DNA from: Hyperoodon ampullatus
Lineage: Eukaryota > Chordata > Mammalia > Artiodactyla > Ziphiidae
Length of the DNA: 64,000 nt
Reading direction: 5' to 3'
Assembly (NCBI GenBank): GCA_949752795.1
Contig: CATKHW010000558.1
Coordinates: 372,001 to 436,000 of the forward strand
The position numbers and the translations under genes were made by a program. The notes beneath the pieces were generated by a model, which saw only the letters and a program-made list of their open reading frames with translations, had not been told where the DNA came from and did no database searches. This document shows, one piece after another, positions 25,630 to 38,518 of this stretch (positions are counted from its first letter, which is position 1; every line of letters starts with the position of its first letter).

Positions 25630-28600
25630 ACTATTGATGGAACATTGTGATATCAGTGGTGAGAGAGCATTTTGATGAGAAGTGTATGGAGCATTGTGAT
25701 GACAAGGTTTATGGAGCGTTGTGATGACAAGGTTGTGGAGCATTGTGATAACAAGCGTGTGGTGCATTGTTATGACATGTGTTATGGAGCATTGTGCTGA
25801 CTAGCGCATGGAGCATTGTGATGAAAAGGGTCATGGAGCATCGTGCTGAGAAACGCATGGAGCATTGTGATGACAAGGGTCATGGAGCATTGTGGTGACA
25901 AAGGTCACAGAAAATTGTGATGACGAGGGCATGGATCATTTTGATGACAAAGGTCATGAATCATTGTTATGACTGGAGGCATGGAGCATTGTGACGACCG
26001 GGCTCATGGAGCTCTGTGATGACAAGGGCATGGAGGATTGTGATGACAGAGGCATAGAGCATTGCTCTGACAAGTTTTATGGATTATTGGATGAGAGTTG
26101 GCATGGCTCATTGTGATGACAAGGGCATGGAGCATTGTGATGACAAGGTCATACATTATTGTGAAGGCAGGTGTCAGGGAGCATTGTGATGACATATGTC
26201 ATGATCCATTGTGATGACAATGCCATTGGGCATTGTGATGCCAAGTGACATTGAAGATTGGGATGACAAATGTAATGGAGCATTGTGATGACAAGGGCTT
26301 TGAGCATCGTGATGACAAGGTCAAGGAGCACTGTGATGACAAGATCATGGAGAGTTGTGATGACAAGGGCCATTGAGAATTTTGAAGAGAAGGTCGTGAA
26401 GCATTGTGATGAGAAGCGCATGGAGCTTGCTATGACAGGGGTCATGGAGCATTGCAATGAAAAGTGCATGGAGAACTGTATTGAGAACAGCATGTAACAT
26501 TTTGATGAGAAGTGTCTTGGAGCATTGTGATGTCAAGGACATGTAGAATTGTGATGACCAGGGCATGGAGCATTGTGATGGCAGGACCGTGGAGCATTGT
26601 GATGAGAAGACCATGGATAATTGTGATGATGAGCGTCATGGAGCACTATAATGACAAGGGGCATGGAGCATTGTGATGACAGGTGTCATGGATCATTGTG
26701 ATGACAAGTGTCATGGACCATTCTGATGACAAGCTTGTGGAGTAATGTGCTGAAAAAGGCATGGAGCCTTTTCATGACAGTGCTCCAGGAGCATTCTGAC
26801 GACAAGTGTCAGGGAGCATTGTGATGACATGTGTATTGAGAACTGTGATGACAAAGGTCATGGAGCATTGTGATGATAGGCATCATGGAGCATTGTGATG
26901 ACAAGTATTATGGAACATTGTGATCACGAGGATTTGGAGCACTGTGATTACAGCAGTCATGTATCATTTTCATTTCAAGGAGCATAGAGCATTGTGATGA
27001 CAAGGGCATGAAGCAATGTGAACCCAAGGTTCATGGAGGATTTTGATGACAATGGGAACGGAGTATTGTGATGACAAGCGCATGGAGCATTGTGATGACA
27101 AGGGCAAGGAACACTGTGATACATGGGTCATGGAGGATTGTAATGAAAAGGGCCTGGAGCATTGTGATGTGAAGGTCATCGAGCATTGTGATGACAAGCG
27201 TCATGGAGCTTTGTGATGACAAGGGCATGGAGCATTGTGATGAAAAAGGCATGGAGCCTTTTCATGACAGGGTTCAAGGAGCATTCTGATGACAAGTGTC
27301 AGGGAGCATTGAGATGACAAGTGTATTGAACATTGTGATGACAAAAGTCAGGGAGAATTGTGATGATAAGGGCATGGAGTATTGTGATGACAGACATAAT
27401 GGAGCGTTGTGATGACAAGTGTTATGGAACACGGTGATCACAAGGGCTTGGAGCATTGTGATGACAGAGGTCATAGATCATTTTGATTTCAAGTAGAATG
27501 GACCATTGTGATGACAAGGGCATGAAGAAATGTGATCCCAAGGTTCATGGAGGATTGTGATGACAAAGGTAATGGAGTATTTTGATGACAAGCACATGGA
27601 GCATTGTGATGACAAGGTCATGTAGCATTTTGCTAACAAAGGCATGGAGCATTGTGATGACAAGGGTCATGGAGCACTGTGATGACAAGCGTCACGGAGC
27701 ATTATGATTACTGTGGTCATGGAGCATTGGGATGACAAGGGCATGGAGCATTGTGATGACAAGTGTCATGGAGCATTTTGATGACAAGAGTCCCGGATCA
27801 CTGTGTTGTCATGGGTCATGGAGCATTGTTATGACAGGGCTAATGGAGTATTGTGATGGCAAGGGTATGGAGCATTGTGATGAGAAGGCCATGGAGCATT
27901 CTGATGACATGTGTCATGGAGTTTTGTGATGACAAAGGCATGGAGAATTGTGATTACAGGGGTCTTGGATCATTTTCATGACAAGGGTTATGGAGTCTTG
28001 TGATGACAAGGCCGTGGATCATTTTGATGGCTGGGGTAATGGAGCACTGTCATGAAAGTGTAATGGAGCATTGTGATTACAAGGGCATGGAGCTTTGGTC
28101 TGAAAAGTTTTATGGATTATTGTGATGAGATAGGGCATGGAGCATTGTGATGACAAGGGCATGGAACACTGTGATACATGGGTCATGGAGTATTGTAATG
28201 ACAAGGGCATGGAGCATTGTGTTGAGAAGGGCATGGAGCATTTGGAGCATTTTGATGACAAGCATCGTGGAGCTTTGTGATAACCAGGACATGTAGCAAT
28301 GAGATGAGAGGCTTCATGAAGCGTTGTGATGACAATGGCTTGGAGCATTCTGATGCTAACGGTCATGGAGCTTTCTGATGACAAATGTCATGGAGCATTT
28401 TGATGACAAGGGCGTGGTGCATTGTGATGAGAAGGGCACGGTGCATTTTGATGACAGGGTCATGGAGCAATTTGATGAAAAGTGTCATCGAACATTTTGA
28501 TGACAGGGGTCATGGAGCATTGTGATGAAAAGGGTCATGGAGCATTTTGATGACAGGGGTTATGGAACATTGTGATGTTAGGGGTAATGGAACATTGTGA

Positions 28601-28677
28601 TGATAAGGGCATATAGCATTGTGATGACACGGGTCATGGATCATTGTGATGACACGGGTGAGGGAGTATTTTAATGA
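25630..28677 (+). repeat. Super-unit copy 11, lacking block A
   Basis: B reads ACTATT at 25,630-25,635, with GATATC following. M (~25,895), D (~26,070), J (~26,165), E (~26,371), C' (~26,615), H' with HindIII at 26,731, I (~26,925) and K (~26,960) are in the expected order. Then a G remnant (~27,110), a second set of H' derivative (~27,260), I (~27,425), K-like (~27,480) and F (27,788), and a jump to Q-like monomers, G (~28,165) and R (~28,465). The whole L-A run is absent. A 9-bp off-register repeat of GGAGCATTT sits near 28,236. Confidence 0.75.
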
Positions 28678-31600
28678 CTAGTGATGGAACATTGTGATAT
28701 CATTGGTGAGAGTGCATTTTGATGAGAAGTGTATGGAGCATTGTGATTACAAGGTTTATGGAGCGTTGTGATGACAAGGTTGTGGAGCATTGTGATGACA
28801 AGCGCATGGCGCATTGTGATGACATATGTCATGGAGCATTGTGCTGACAAGGTTGTGGAGCATTGTGATGACAAGCGCATGGCGCATTGTGATGACATAT
28901 GTCATGGAGCATTGTGCTGACTAGAACATCCAGCATTATTATGACATGTGTTATGGAGCATTGTGCTGACTAGCGCAAGGAGCATTGTGATGACATGGGT
29001 CATGGTGCATTGTGCTGAGAAAGGCATGGAACATTGTGATGACAAGGGTCACGGAGCATTGTGATGAAAAGCTCATGGAGCATTGTGGTGACAAATGTTA
29101 CAGAGACTTGTGATGATGAGGGCATGGACCATTGTGATGACAAAGGTCATGAAGATTTGTGATGACTGGAGTCACGGAGCATTGTGATGACAGGGGTCAT
29201 GGAGCATTGTGATGACAAGGGAATGGAGCATTGTGATGACAGGTGCATAGAGCATTGCTATGACAAGTTTTATGGATTATTGTGATGACAGTGGGCATGG
29301 CGCATTGTGATGACAAGGGCATGGAGCTTTGTGATGACAAGGTCATACATTATTTTGAAGACAGGTGTCAGGGAGCATTTTGATGACGTATGTCATGGGC
29401 CATTGTGATGAAAATGGCATGGGTCATTGTGATGCCAATTTTCATGGAGGATTTTGATGACAAAGGAAATGGAGCATCGTGATGACAAGGGTCATGGAGC
29501 ATTGTGATGACAAGATCATGGAGCACTGAGTTGACAATGGCCATTGAGAATTTTGATGAGAAGGTCGTGAAGCATTGTGATGACAAGCACATGGAGCTTG
29601 CTATGAAGGGGTCAGGGAGCATTTCGATGACAATTGCATGGAAAATTGTATTGACAAGAGCATGTAACATTTTGATTAGAAGAGTCATGGAGGATTGTGA
29701 TGACAAGGATATGTAGAATTGTGATGACCAGGGCATGGAGCATATTGATGGCAAGACCATGGAGCATTGTGATGAGAAGACCATGGATAATTGTGATGAT
29801 GAGCGTCATGGAGCACTGTAATGACAAGGGGCATGGAACATTGTGATGACTGGTGACATGGATCATTGTGATGACAAGGGTCATGGAGCATTCTGATGAC
29901 AAGCTTGCGGAGTAATGTGATGACAATGGCATTGAGCATTGTGATGAAAAGGGCATGGAGCATTGTGATGGAAAAGGCATGGAGCCTTTTCATGACAGTT
30001 TTCAAGGAGCAATCTGACAACAAGTGTCAGGGAGCAGTGTGATGACAAGTGTATTGAGCATTGTGATGACAAAGGTCATGGAGCATTGTGATGACAGGCA
30101 TCATGGAGCATTGTGATGACAAGTGTTATTGAACATTGTGATCACAAGGATTTGGAGCATTGTGATGACAGAAGCCATGTATCATTTTCATTTCAAGGAG
30201 CATAGAGCATTGTGATGACAAGTGCATGAAGCAATGTGAACCCAAGGTTCATGGAGGATTTTGATGCCAATGGGAATGGAGTATTGTGGTGACAAACGCA
30301 TGGACCATGTGATGACAAGGTCATGTAGCATTTTGCTGACAAATGCATGTAGCATTTTGATGACAAGTGTCATGGAGCACTGTGATGACAAGCATCATGG
30401 AGCATTGTGATTACAGGGATCATGAGCATTGGGATGGCAAGGGCATGGATCATTGTGATGACAAGTGTCATGGAGCATTTTGATGACAAGGGTCCCGGAT
30501 CATTGTGTTGTCTGGTGTCATGGAGCGTTGTGATGTCTGTGGTCATGGAGCATTGTGATGACAGGGGTCATGGAGCATTGTGAACAGAAGTTCATGGAGC
30601 ATTGGGCTGACAATATTCATTGAGTATTATGATGGCAGGTGTAATGGCGCATTGTGATGACAATGGAATGGAGCATTGTGATGACAAGGTCCTGGAGCAT
30701 AGTGAGGAGAAGGCCATGGAGCCTTGTGATGACAAGTCTCATGGAGCATTCTGATGAAAAGGGGCATGGAGCATTGTTATTACAGGGGTCTTGGAGCATT
30801 GTGATGAATAGGGCATGGGTGATAGTGATGAAAAAGCATGGAGCCTTGTAATGAGAGGGTTCAAGGAGCATACTGACGACAAGTGTCAGGGAGCATTGTG
30901 ATGACAAGTGTATTGAGCATTGTGCTGACAAAGGCATGGAGCATTGTGATTACAAGTGTTACAGAGCATTGTCATGACGAGGGAATGGACCATTGTGATG
31001 ACAATGTACATAAAGCATTGTGATGACTGGAGTCACGGAGCATTATGATGTGAGGGGTCATGGAGCATTGTGATTACAAGGGCATGGCGCATTGTGGTGA
31101 CAGGGCCAAGGAGAATTGGTCTGACAAGTTTCATGGATCATTGCTATGAGGGTGGGCATGGCACAATGTGATGACAAGGGAATGGATCATTGTTATAACA
31201 AGGTCATATAGTATTGTGAAGAGAGGTGTCAGGGAGCATTGTGATGACATATGTCATGGTGCACTCTGATGACAATGGCGTGGAGCATTGTGATGGCAAG
31301 TGTCATGGAGTACTGTGATGACAAATGTAATGGAGCATTTTTTGTGATGCCAAGTGTCATTGCAGATTGTGATGACAGGGGTCATGGAGCATTGTGATGA
31401 CATGTGTCATGGAGCATTCTGAATAAAAGCTTGTGGAGTATTGTGATGACAATGGCATAGAGCATAGTGATGAAAAAAGCAGGGAGCATTGTGATGAAAA
31501 AGGCATGGACCCTTTTCATGAGAGGGTTCAAGGAGCATTCTGAAGACAAGTGTCTGGGAGCATTGTGATGACAAGGGCATGGAACATGGTGATGAGAAGG

Positions 31601-32831
31601 CCATGGAGCATTCTGATGATATGGGTCATGTAGCTTTGTGATGACCAGGGCATGGAGCATTGTGATTACAGTGGTCTTGGATCATTGTGATGAAAATCGC
31701 ATGGATCATTGTGATGAAAAATGCATGGAGCCTTGTCATGACAGGGTTCAAGGAGGATACTGACGACAAGCGTCAGGGAGCATTGAGATGACAAGTGTAT
31801 TGAGCATTGTGATGACAAATGTCATGGAGCATTGTGATGAGAAGACCATGGATAATTGTGATGACCAGCGTCATGGGGAATTGTGATGACAAGTGTTATG
31901 GAACATTGTGATCACAAGGGTTTGGAGGATTGTGATGACCGTGGTGATGGAACATTTTGATTTCATTGTTATGACAATAGCATGAAGCATTATGATGATG
32001 GGCATGGTGCATTGTGATGACAGTGTTCATGGAGCATTGAGACGAAAAGTGACATGGAGAATTGTGATTACAGGGGTCTTGGAGCACTGTGATGACAAGG
32101 GCATGGAGCATTGTGATGAGAAGGCCATGGAGCATTCTGATGACATGTCATGGAGCTTCGTGATGACAAGGGCATGGAGCATTGTGAGTACAGGGGTCTT
32201 GGAGAATTGTGATGACAAGGGTCATGGAGCCTTGTGATGACGAAGCCATGGATCATTGTGATGGCAGGGGTCATGGAGCATTGTTATGACACGGGTAATG
32301 GAGCCTTTCGATGACAAGGGCATGGAGCATTGGTGTGAAAAGATTCATGGATTATTGTGATGAGAAGGGCATTGAGCATTGTGATGACAAGCGTCTGGGA
32401 GCTTTGTGATGACAAGTGCATGGAGCAATGTGATTAGAGGGTTCATGGAGCATTGTGATGACAATAGCATGGAACATTGTGATGTCAAGAGTCATGGAGC
32501 ACTGGGATGACAAGCGTCACAGACTATTCTGATTACAGGGGTCATGGAGCATTGCGATGACAAGCACATGGATCATTGTTATGACAAGTGTCATGGAGCA
32601 TTTTGATGACAAGAGTCCCGGATCATTGTGTTGTCACGGGTCATGGATCGCTGTGCTGGCAGTGCTCATGGAGCATTGTGATGACAGTGGTAATGGAGCA
32701 TTGTGATGGCAAGGGCATGTAGCATTCTGATGACATGCATCACGGAGCATTTTGATGATAAGGGCATGGAACATTTTGATGACAGGGGTCATGGAACATT
32801 GTGAGGACAGGGCTGAGGGAGTATTGTGATG
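28678..32831 (+). repeat. Super-unit copy 12, most complete B-to-H run
   Basis: ACTAGT is at 28,678-28,683. Blocks follow in full canonical order: M (~29,085), D (~29,270), J (~29,355), E (~29,541), C' (~29,790), H' with HindIII at 29,901, I (~30,145), K (~30,185), F (~30,489), L (~30,605), N (~30,690), P (~30,780), H (~30,855). This 2.17-kb run was used for the super-unit length estimate. At ~30,925 it jumps back to M-region monomers, D (~31,125), J (~31,215), H' (HindIII at 31,427), H (~31,745), C (~31,845), I (~31,905), A (~31,951), P, Q (~32,245), F (32,612). A 73-bp exact duplication lies at 28,773-28,918. Confidence 0.8.
28773..28918 (+). repeat. Exact 73-bp tandem duplication downstream of B
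   Basis: 28,773-28,845 and 28,846-28,918 are identical over all 73 bases (25+24+24). Each starts GACAAGGTTGTGGAGC and ends GGAGCATTGTGCT. The lack of any difference makes this among the youngest events in the window, or an assembly duplication. Confidence 0.92.
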
Positions 32832-33100
32832 ACTAGTGATGGAAAATTGTGATATCAGTGGTGAGAGAGCATTTTGATGAGAAGTGCATGGAGCATTGTG
32901 ATGACAAGTTTAAGGAGCATTGTGATGACAAGGGCATGGAACATTTTGATGACAGGGGTCAAGGAACATTGTGATGACAAGGTTGAGGGAGTATTGTGAT
33001 GACTAGTGATGGAACATTGTGATATCAGTGGTGAGAGAGCATTTTGATGAGAAGTGCATGGAGCATTGTGATGACAAATTTTAAGGAGCATTGTGATGAC
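32761..33100 (+). repeat. 170-bp tandem duplication containing block B
   Basis: 32,761-32,930 and 32,931-33,100 each start AGGGCATGGAACATTTTGAT and include ACTAGT and GATATC. About 6-7 differences are visible between the copies, including one 1-base indel at the 3' edge. This gives the only two B landmarks less than 700 bp apart. Confidence 0.9.
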
Positions 33101-35697
33101 AAAGTTGTGGAGCATTGTGATGACAAGCGCATGTCTCATTGTGATGACATGGGTCATGGAGCATTGTGCTGAGAAGCGCATGGAGCATTGTGATGACAAG
33201 GGTCATGGAGCATTGTGCTGGCAAAGGCATAGAGCATTATGATGACAATGGTCACGGAGCGTTGTGATGTAAAGTTCATGGAGCATTGTGGTGACAAAGG
33301 TCACAGAGACGTGTGATGACGAATGCATGGACCATTGTGATGACAAAGGTCATGAAGCATTGTGATGACTGGAGTCATGGAGCATTGTGATGACAGGGTT
33401 CACGGTGCATTGTGATGACAATGGCATGGAGCATTGTGATGATAGGTGCATGGACAACTGGTCTGACAACTTTCAAGGATTATTGTGATGAGTGAGGGCA
33501 TGGAGCATTGTGATGACAAGGGCATGGAGCATTGTGATGACAAGGTCATGGAGTATTGTGAAGACAGGTGTCAGGGAGCATTGTAATGACATATGTCATG
33601 GTCCATTTTGATGACAATGGCATGGAGCATGGTGATGTCATGTGTCATGGAGGATTGTGATGAGAAGAGCATGTAACATGGTGATGAGAAGTGTCATGGA
33701 GCATTGTGATGACAAGGGACAGGGAGCATTTTGATGTCCAGGGCATGGAGCATTGTGATGGCAAGACCGTGGAGCATTGTGATCGCAAGACCATGGAGCA
33801 TTTTGTTGACGAGTGTCATCGAGCACTGTAGTGACACGGGGCATGGAGAATTGTGATGATCGGTGTCATGGATCATTGTGATGACATGGGTCATGGAGCA
33901 TTCTGATGACATGCTTGTGGAGTATTATGATGACAATGGCATGGAGCATTGTGATGAAAAAGGCAAGGAGCACTGTGATGAAAAAGACATGGAACCTTTT
34001 CATGACAGTGATCAAGGAGCTTTCAGACGTCAACTGTCAGGGAGCATTGTGATGACAAGTGTATTAAGCATTGTGATAACAATGGTCATGGAGCATTGTG
34101 ATGACAGGTATCATGGAGCATTGTGATGAGAACGCCATGGAGCATTCTGATGACATGCGTCATGGACCTTTGTGATGACAATGGCATGCAGCATTGTGAT
34201 TTCAGGGGTCTTGGAGCATGGTGATGAAAAGGGCATGGATCATTGTGACGGAAAATGCATGGAGCCTTGTCATGAAAGGGTTCAAGGAGCATAGTGACGA
34301 CAAGTGTCAGGGAGCATTGTGATGACAAGTGTATTGAGCATTGTGATGACAAAGGTCATGGAACATAATGATGAGAAGACCATGGATAATTGTGATGACG
34401 AGCGTCATGGGGCATTGTGATGACAAGTGTTATGGAACATTGTGATCACAAGGGTTTGGAGCATTGTGATGACAGGGTTCATAGAGCATTGAGATGAAAA
34501 GGGGCAGGTAGCATTGTGATTAAAGTGGTCTAGGAGCATTGTGATGACAAGGGCATGGACCATTGTGATGAGAATGCAATGGAGCATTCTGATGACATGC
34601 GTCATGCAGCTTTGTGATGACAAGTGCATATTGCATTGTGATGACAGTGGCATGGAACATTGGACTGACAAGTTTCATGGATTATTGTGATGAGAGTGGG
34701 CATGGCGCATTGTGATGACAAGGGCATGGGGCATTGTGATGACAAGGTCATGGAATACTCTGATGACAGGTGACAGGGAGCATTGTGATGACATATGTCA
34801 TGGTCCATTGAGATGACATTGGCATGGAGCATTGTGATGCCAAGTGTAATGGAGGATTGTGATGACAAAGGTAATGGAGCATTGTGATGACAACAGCTTG
34901 GAGCATTGTGATAACAAGGGTCATGGAACATTGTGATGACAAGGGCATGGAGCATTGTGATGACAACGGACATTGAGAATTTTTATGACAAGGTTTTGAA
35001 GCATTTTGATGACGAAGGCATGGAGCTTGCTATGACAAGGGTCATGGGGCATTGCGAAGACAATTTCATGGAGAATTGTGATGAGAAGAGTATGTAACAT
35101 TGTGATGAGAAGTGTCATGGAGCATTGTGATGACAAGGACATGGAGAATTGTGATGACAAGGGATATGGAGCATTGTTATTACCAGGGAATGGAGCATTT
35201 TGATGGGAAGACCGTGGAGCACTGTGATGAGAAGACCATGAATAACTGTGATGACAAGCATCATGGAGCACTGTAATGACAAGGGTCATGGAGCATTCTG
35301 AAGAAAGGTGTCATGGAGCATTGTGATGACAAGGTTCATGGAACAATGTGAAGACAAGGGTCATGGAGCATTGTGATGACAAGGTTCATGGAGCATTCTG
35401 AAGATAAGCTTCTGGAGTATTGTGATGACATTGGCAGGGAGCATTGTGATGAAAAGGGCATGGATCATTGTGATGAAAAAGGCATGGAGCCTTGTCATGA
35501 CAAGGTTCAAGGAGCATACTGAAGACAAGTGTCAGGGAGCATTGTGATGACAAGTGTATTGAGCATTGTGATGAGAAGGCCATGGAGCATTCTGATGACA
35601 TGGATCATGGAGCTTTGTGATGACAAGGGCATGGAGCATTGTGATTAGAGGGGTCATGGAACATTTTGATGACAGGGGTGAGGGAGTATTGTGATGA
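32832..35697 (+). repeat. Super-unit copies 13 and 14, B duplicated
   Basis: ACTAGT occurs at 32,832 and again at 33,002 because of a 170-bp tandem duplication (listed separately). M (~33,293), D (~33,465), J (~33,555), an E remnant (~33,655), C' (~33,780), H' without its HindIII site (~33,910), P, H (~34,270), C (~34,380) and I (~34,435) follow. Block A is cleanly missing after I. Then P (~34,515), D (~34,675), J (~34,765), E (~34,970), C' (~35,225), H' with HindIII at 35,406, H (~35,505). 34,486-35,136 is duplicated at 48,539-49,189. Confidence 0.77.
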
Positions 35698-38518
35698 CTA
35701 GTGATAGAACGTTGTGATATCAGTGCTGAGAGAGCATTTTGATGAGAAGTGCATGGTGCATTGTGATAACAAGGTTTATGGAGCATTGTGATGACAAAGT
35801 TGTGGAGCATTGTGTTGAGAAGCGCTTGGCACATTGTGATGTCATGGGTCATGGAGCATTGTGCTGAGAAGCACAGGGAGCATTGTGATGACAAAAGACA
35901 TGGAGCATTGTGATGTCCAGGTCATGGAGCATTTTGATGGCAAGACCGTGGAGCATTGTAATCGCAAGACCATGGAGCATTTTGATGAGGAGTGTCATCG
36001 AGAACTGTAATGACACGGGGCATGGAGAATTGTGATGACAAGGGTCAAGGAGCATTCTGATGACAAGCTTGTGGAGTATTGTGATGACAATGGCATGGAG
36101 CATTGTGATGAAAAAGGCATGGAGCATTGTGATGAAAAAGGCATGGAACCTTTTCATGACAGGGATCAAGGAGCATTCTGACGTCAAGTGCCAGGGAGCA
36201 TTGTGATGACAAGTGTATTGAGCATTGTGATGACAAAGTTCATGGAGCTTTGTGATGACAAGGGCATGGAGCAACGTGATGAGAGGCTTCATGAAGCATT
36301 CTGATGACAATGGCATGGAGCATTGTGATGCCAAGGGTCACAGAGCATTGTGATGAAAAGTTCATGGAGCATTGTGGTGACAAATGTCACAGAGACTTGT
36401 GATGATGAGGGCATGGACCATTGTGATGACAAAGTCTTGAAGCACTGTGATGACTGGAGTCACGGAGAATTGTGATGACAGGGGTCATGGAGCATAGTGA
36501 TGACAACTGCATGGAGCATTGTGATGACAGGGGCATGGAGCAACGGTCTGAAAAATTTCATGGATTATTGTGATGCCAGTGGGCATTGTGTATTGTGATG
36601 ACAAGGGCATGGAGTACTGTGAAGAAAAGTCATGGAGTATTGTGAAGTCCGGTGTCAGGGAGCATTGTGATGACCTATGTCATGGTGCATTGTGATGACA
36701 GTGGCATGGAGCATTGTGATGACAAGTGTCATGGAGGATTGTGATGACAAAGGTAATGGAGAATTGTGATGACAAGGGCTTGGAGCATTGTGATGACAAT
36801 GGTCATGGAGCATTGTGATGAGAAGGGCTTTAGAGAATTTTGATGACAAGTTCGTGAAGCACTGTGATGAAAAGCACATGGACCTTGCTATGACAGGGGT
36901 CATGGAGCATTGCGATGACAAGTGCATGGAGAATGTGATTACAGGAGCATGTAACATTGTGATTTGGAGTGTCATGGAGCATTGTGATGGCAAGAGGGTG
37001 GAGCATTGTGATGAGAAGACCAGGGATAATTGTGATGACGAGCGTCATGGAGAACTGTAATGACAAGGGGCATGGAGCATTGTGATGACAGGTGTCATGG
37101 AGCATTGTGATGACAAGGGTCATGGAGCATTCTGATGACAAGCTTGTGGAGTATTGTGATGACAATGGCATGGAGCATTGTGATGAAAAGGGCCTGGAGC
37201 ATTGTGATGAAGAAGGCATAGAGCCATTCCATGAAAGTGTTCGAGAAGCATTCTGACGACAAGTGTCAGGGAACTTTTGGATGACAAGTGTATTGAGCAT
37301 TGTGATGACAAAGGTCATGGAGCATTGTGATGACAAGAGCATGGAGTATTGTGATGACAGGCATCATCGAGTGCTGTGACGACAAGTGTTATGGAACAAT
37401 GTGATCGCAAGTGTTTGGAGCACTGTGATGACAGAGGTCATGGATCATTTTGATATCAAGGAGCATGGAGCATTGTGATGACAGGGGTCATGGAGCATTG
37501 TGATGAGAAGATCATGGAGCATTGATCGGAAAATATTCATGGAGTATTCAGATGAAAGGGGTCATGGAGCATTGTGATGACCAGGCCCTGGAGCACGCTG
37601 ATGAGAAGACCATGGAGCCTTGTGATGAGAAGTCTCATGGAGCATTCTGATGAAAAGGGGCATGGGGCATTGTGATTACAGGGGTCTTGGATCATTGTGA
37701 TTACAAGGGCAAGGAGCATCGTGAGAGATCTCCAAGGAGCATTCTGATGACATGCGTCATGGAGCTTTGTGATGACCAGGGCATGGAGCATTGTGATGAC
37801 AAAGATCATGGAGCATTGTGATGAGAAGACCATGGATCATTGTGATGATGAGCGTCATGGGGCGTTGTGATGACAAGTGTTATGGAACATTGTGATCACA
37901 AGGGTTTGGAGCATTGTGATGACAGTGGTCGTGGAGCATTTTGATTTCATTGTGATGACAATTGCATGAAGCATTATGATGATGGGCATGGTGCATTGTG
38001 ATGACAGGGTTCATGGAGCATTGAGATGAAAAGGGACATGGAGCATTGTGATTACAGGTGTCTTGGAGCATTGTGATGACAAGGGCATGGAGCATTTTGA
38101 ATGAGAAGGCCATGGAGCATTCTGATGACATGCGACATGGAGTTTTGTGATGACAAGGGCATGGAGCATTTGTCTGAAAATTGTCATGGATACTTGTGAT
38201 GAGAGTGGGCACGGAGCATTGTGATGACAAGGACACGGAACACTGTGATACATGGGTCATGGAGTATTTTAATGACACGTCATGGAGCATTGTGATGACA
38301 AGGGCATGGAGCAATGTGATGAGAGGCTTCATGAAGCATTGTGATGACAATGGCGTGGAGCATTGTGATGCCAAGGGTCATGGAGCTTTGTGATGACAAA
38401 GGTCATGGAGCATTTTGATAACAAGGGAGTGGTGGTTTGTGATGATAACGGCATGTAGCATTGTGATGATAGGGGTCATGGAACATTTTGATGACAGGGG
38501 TGAGGGAGTATTGTGATG
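35698..38518 (+). repeat. Super-unit copy 15
   Basis: ACTAGT is at 35,698-35,703. B is followed early by a C' fragment (~35,940), H' (HindIII at 36,065) and a G-downstream fragment (~36,270). M (~36,370) then opens a run of D (~36,555), J (~36,640), E (~36,828), C' (~37,015), H' (HindIII at 37,140), a K derivative TTTGATATCAAGGAGC (~37,448), L (~37,525), N (~37,585), P, C (~37,830), I (~37,893), A (~37,939), P, G (~38,235). H is deleted. The run from M matches 45.0-46.8 kb. Confidence 0.77.

Noticed and set aside
36830..37342. 170-residue minus ORF, and similar ones near 46,860-47,369 and 35,849-36,334
   Set aside because: Same origin as above: runs where 24-bp units or triplets of 25-bp units happen to keep frame. 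Neighbouring duplicated copies break the frame freely.
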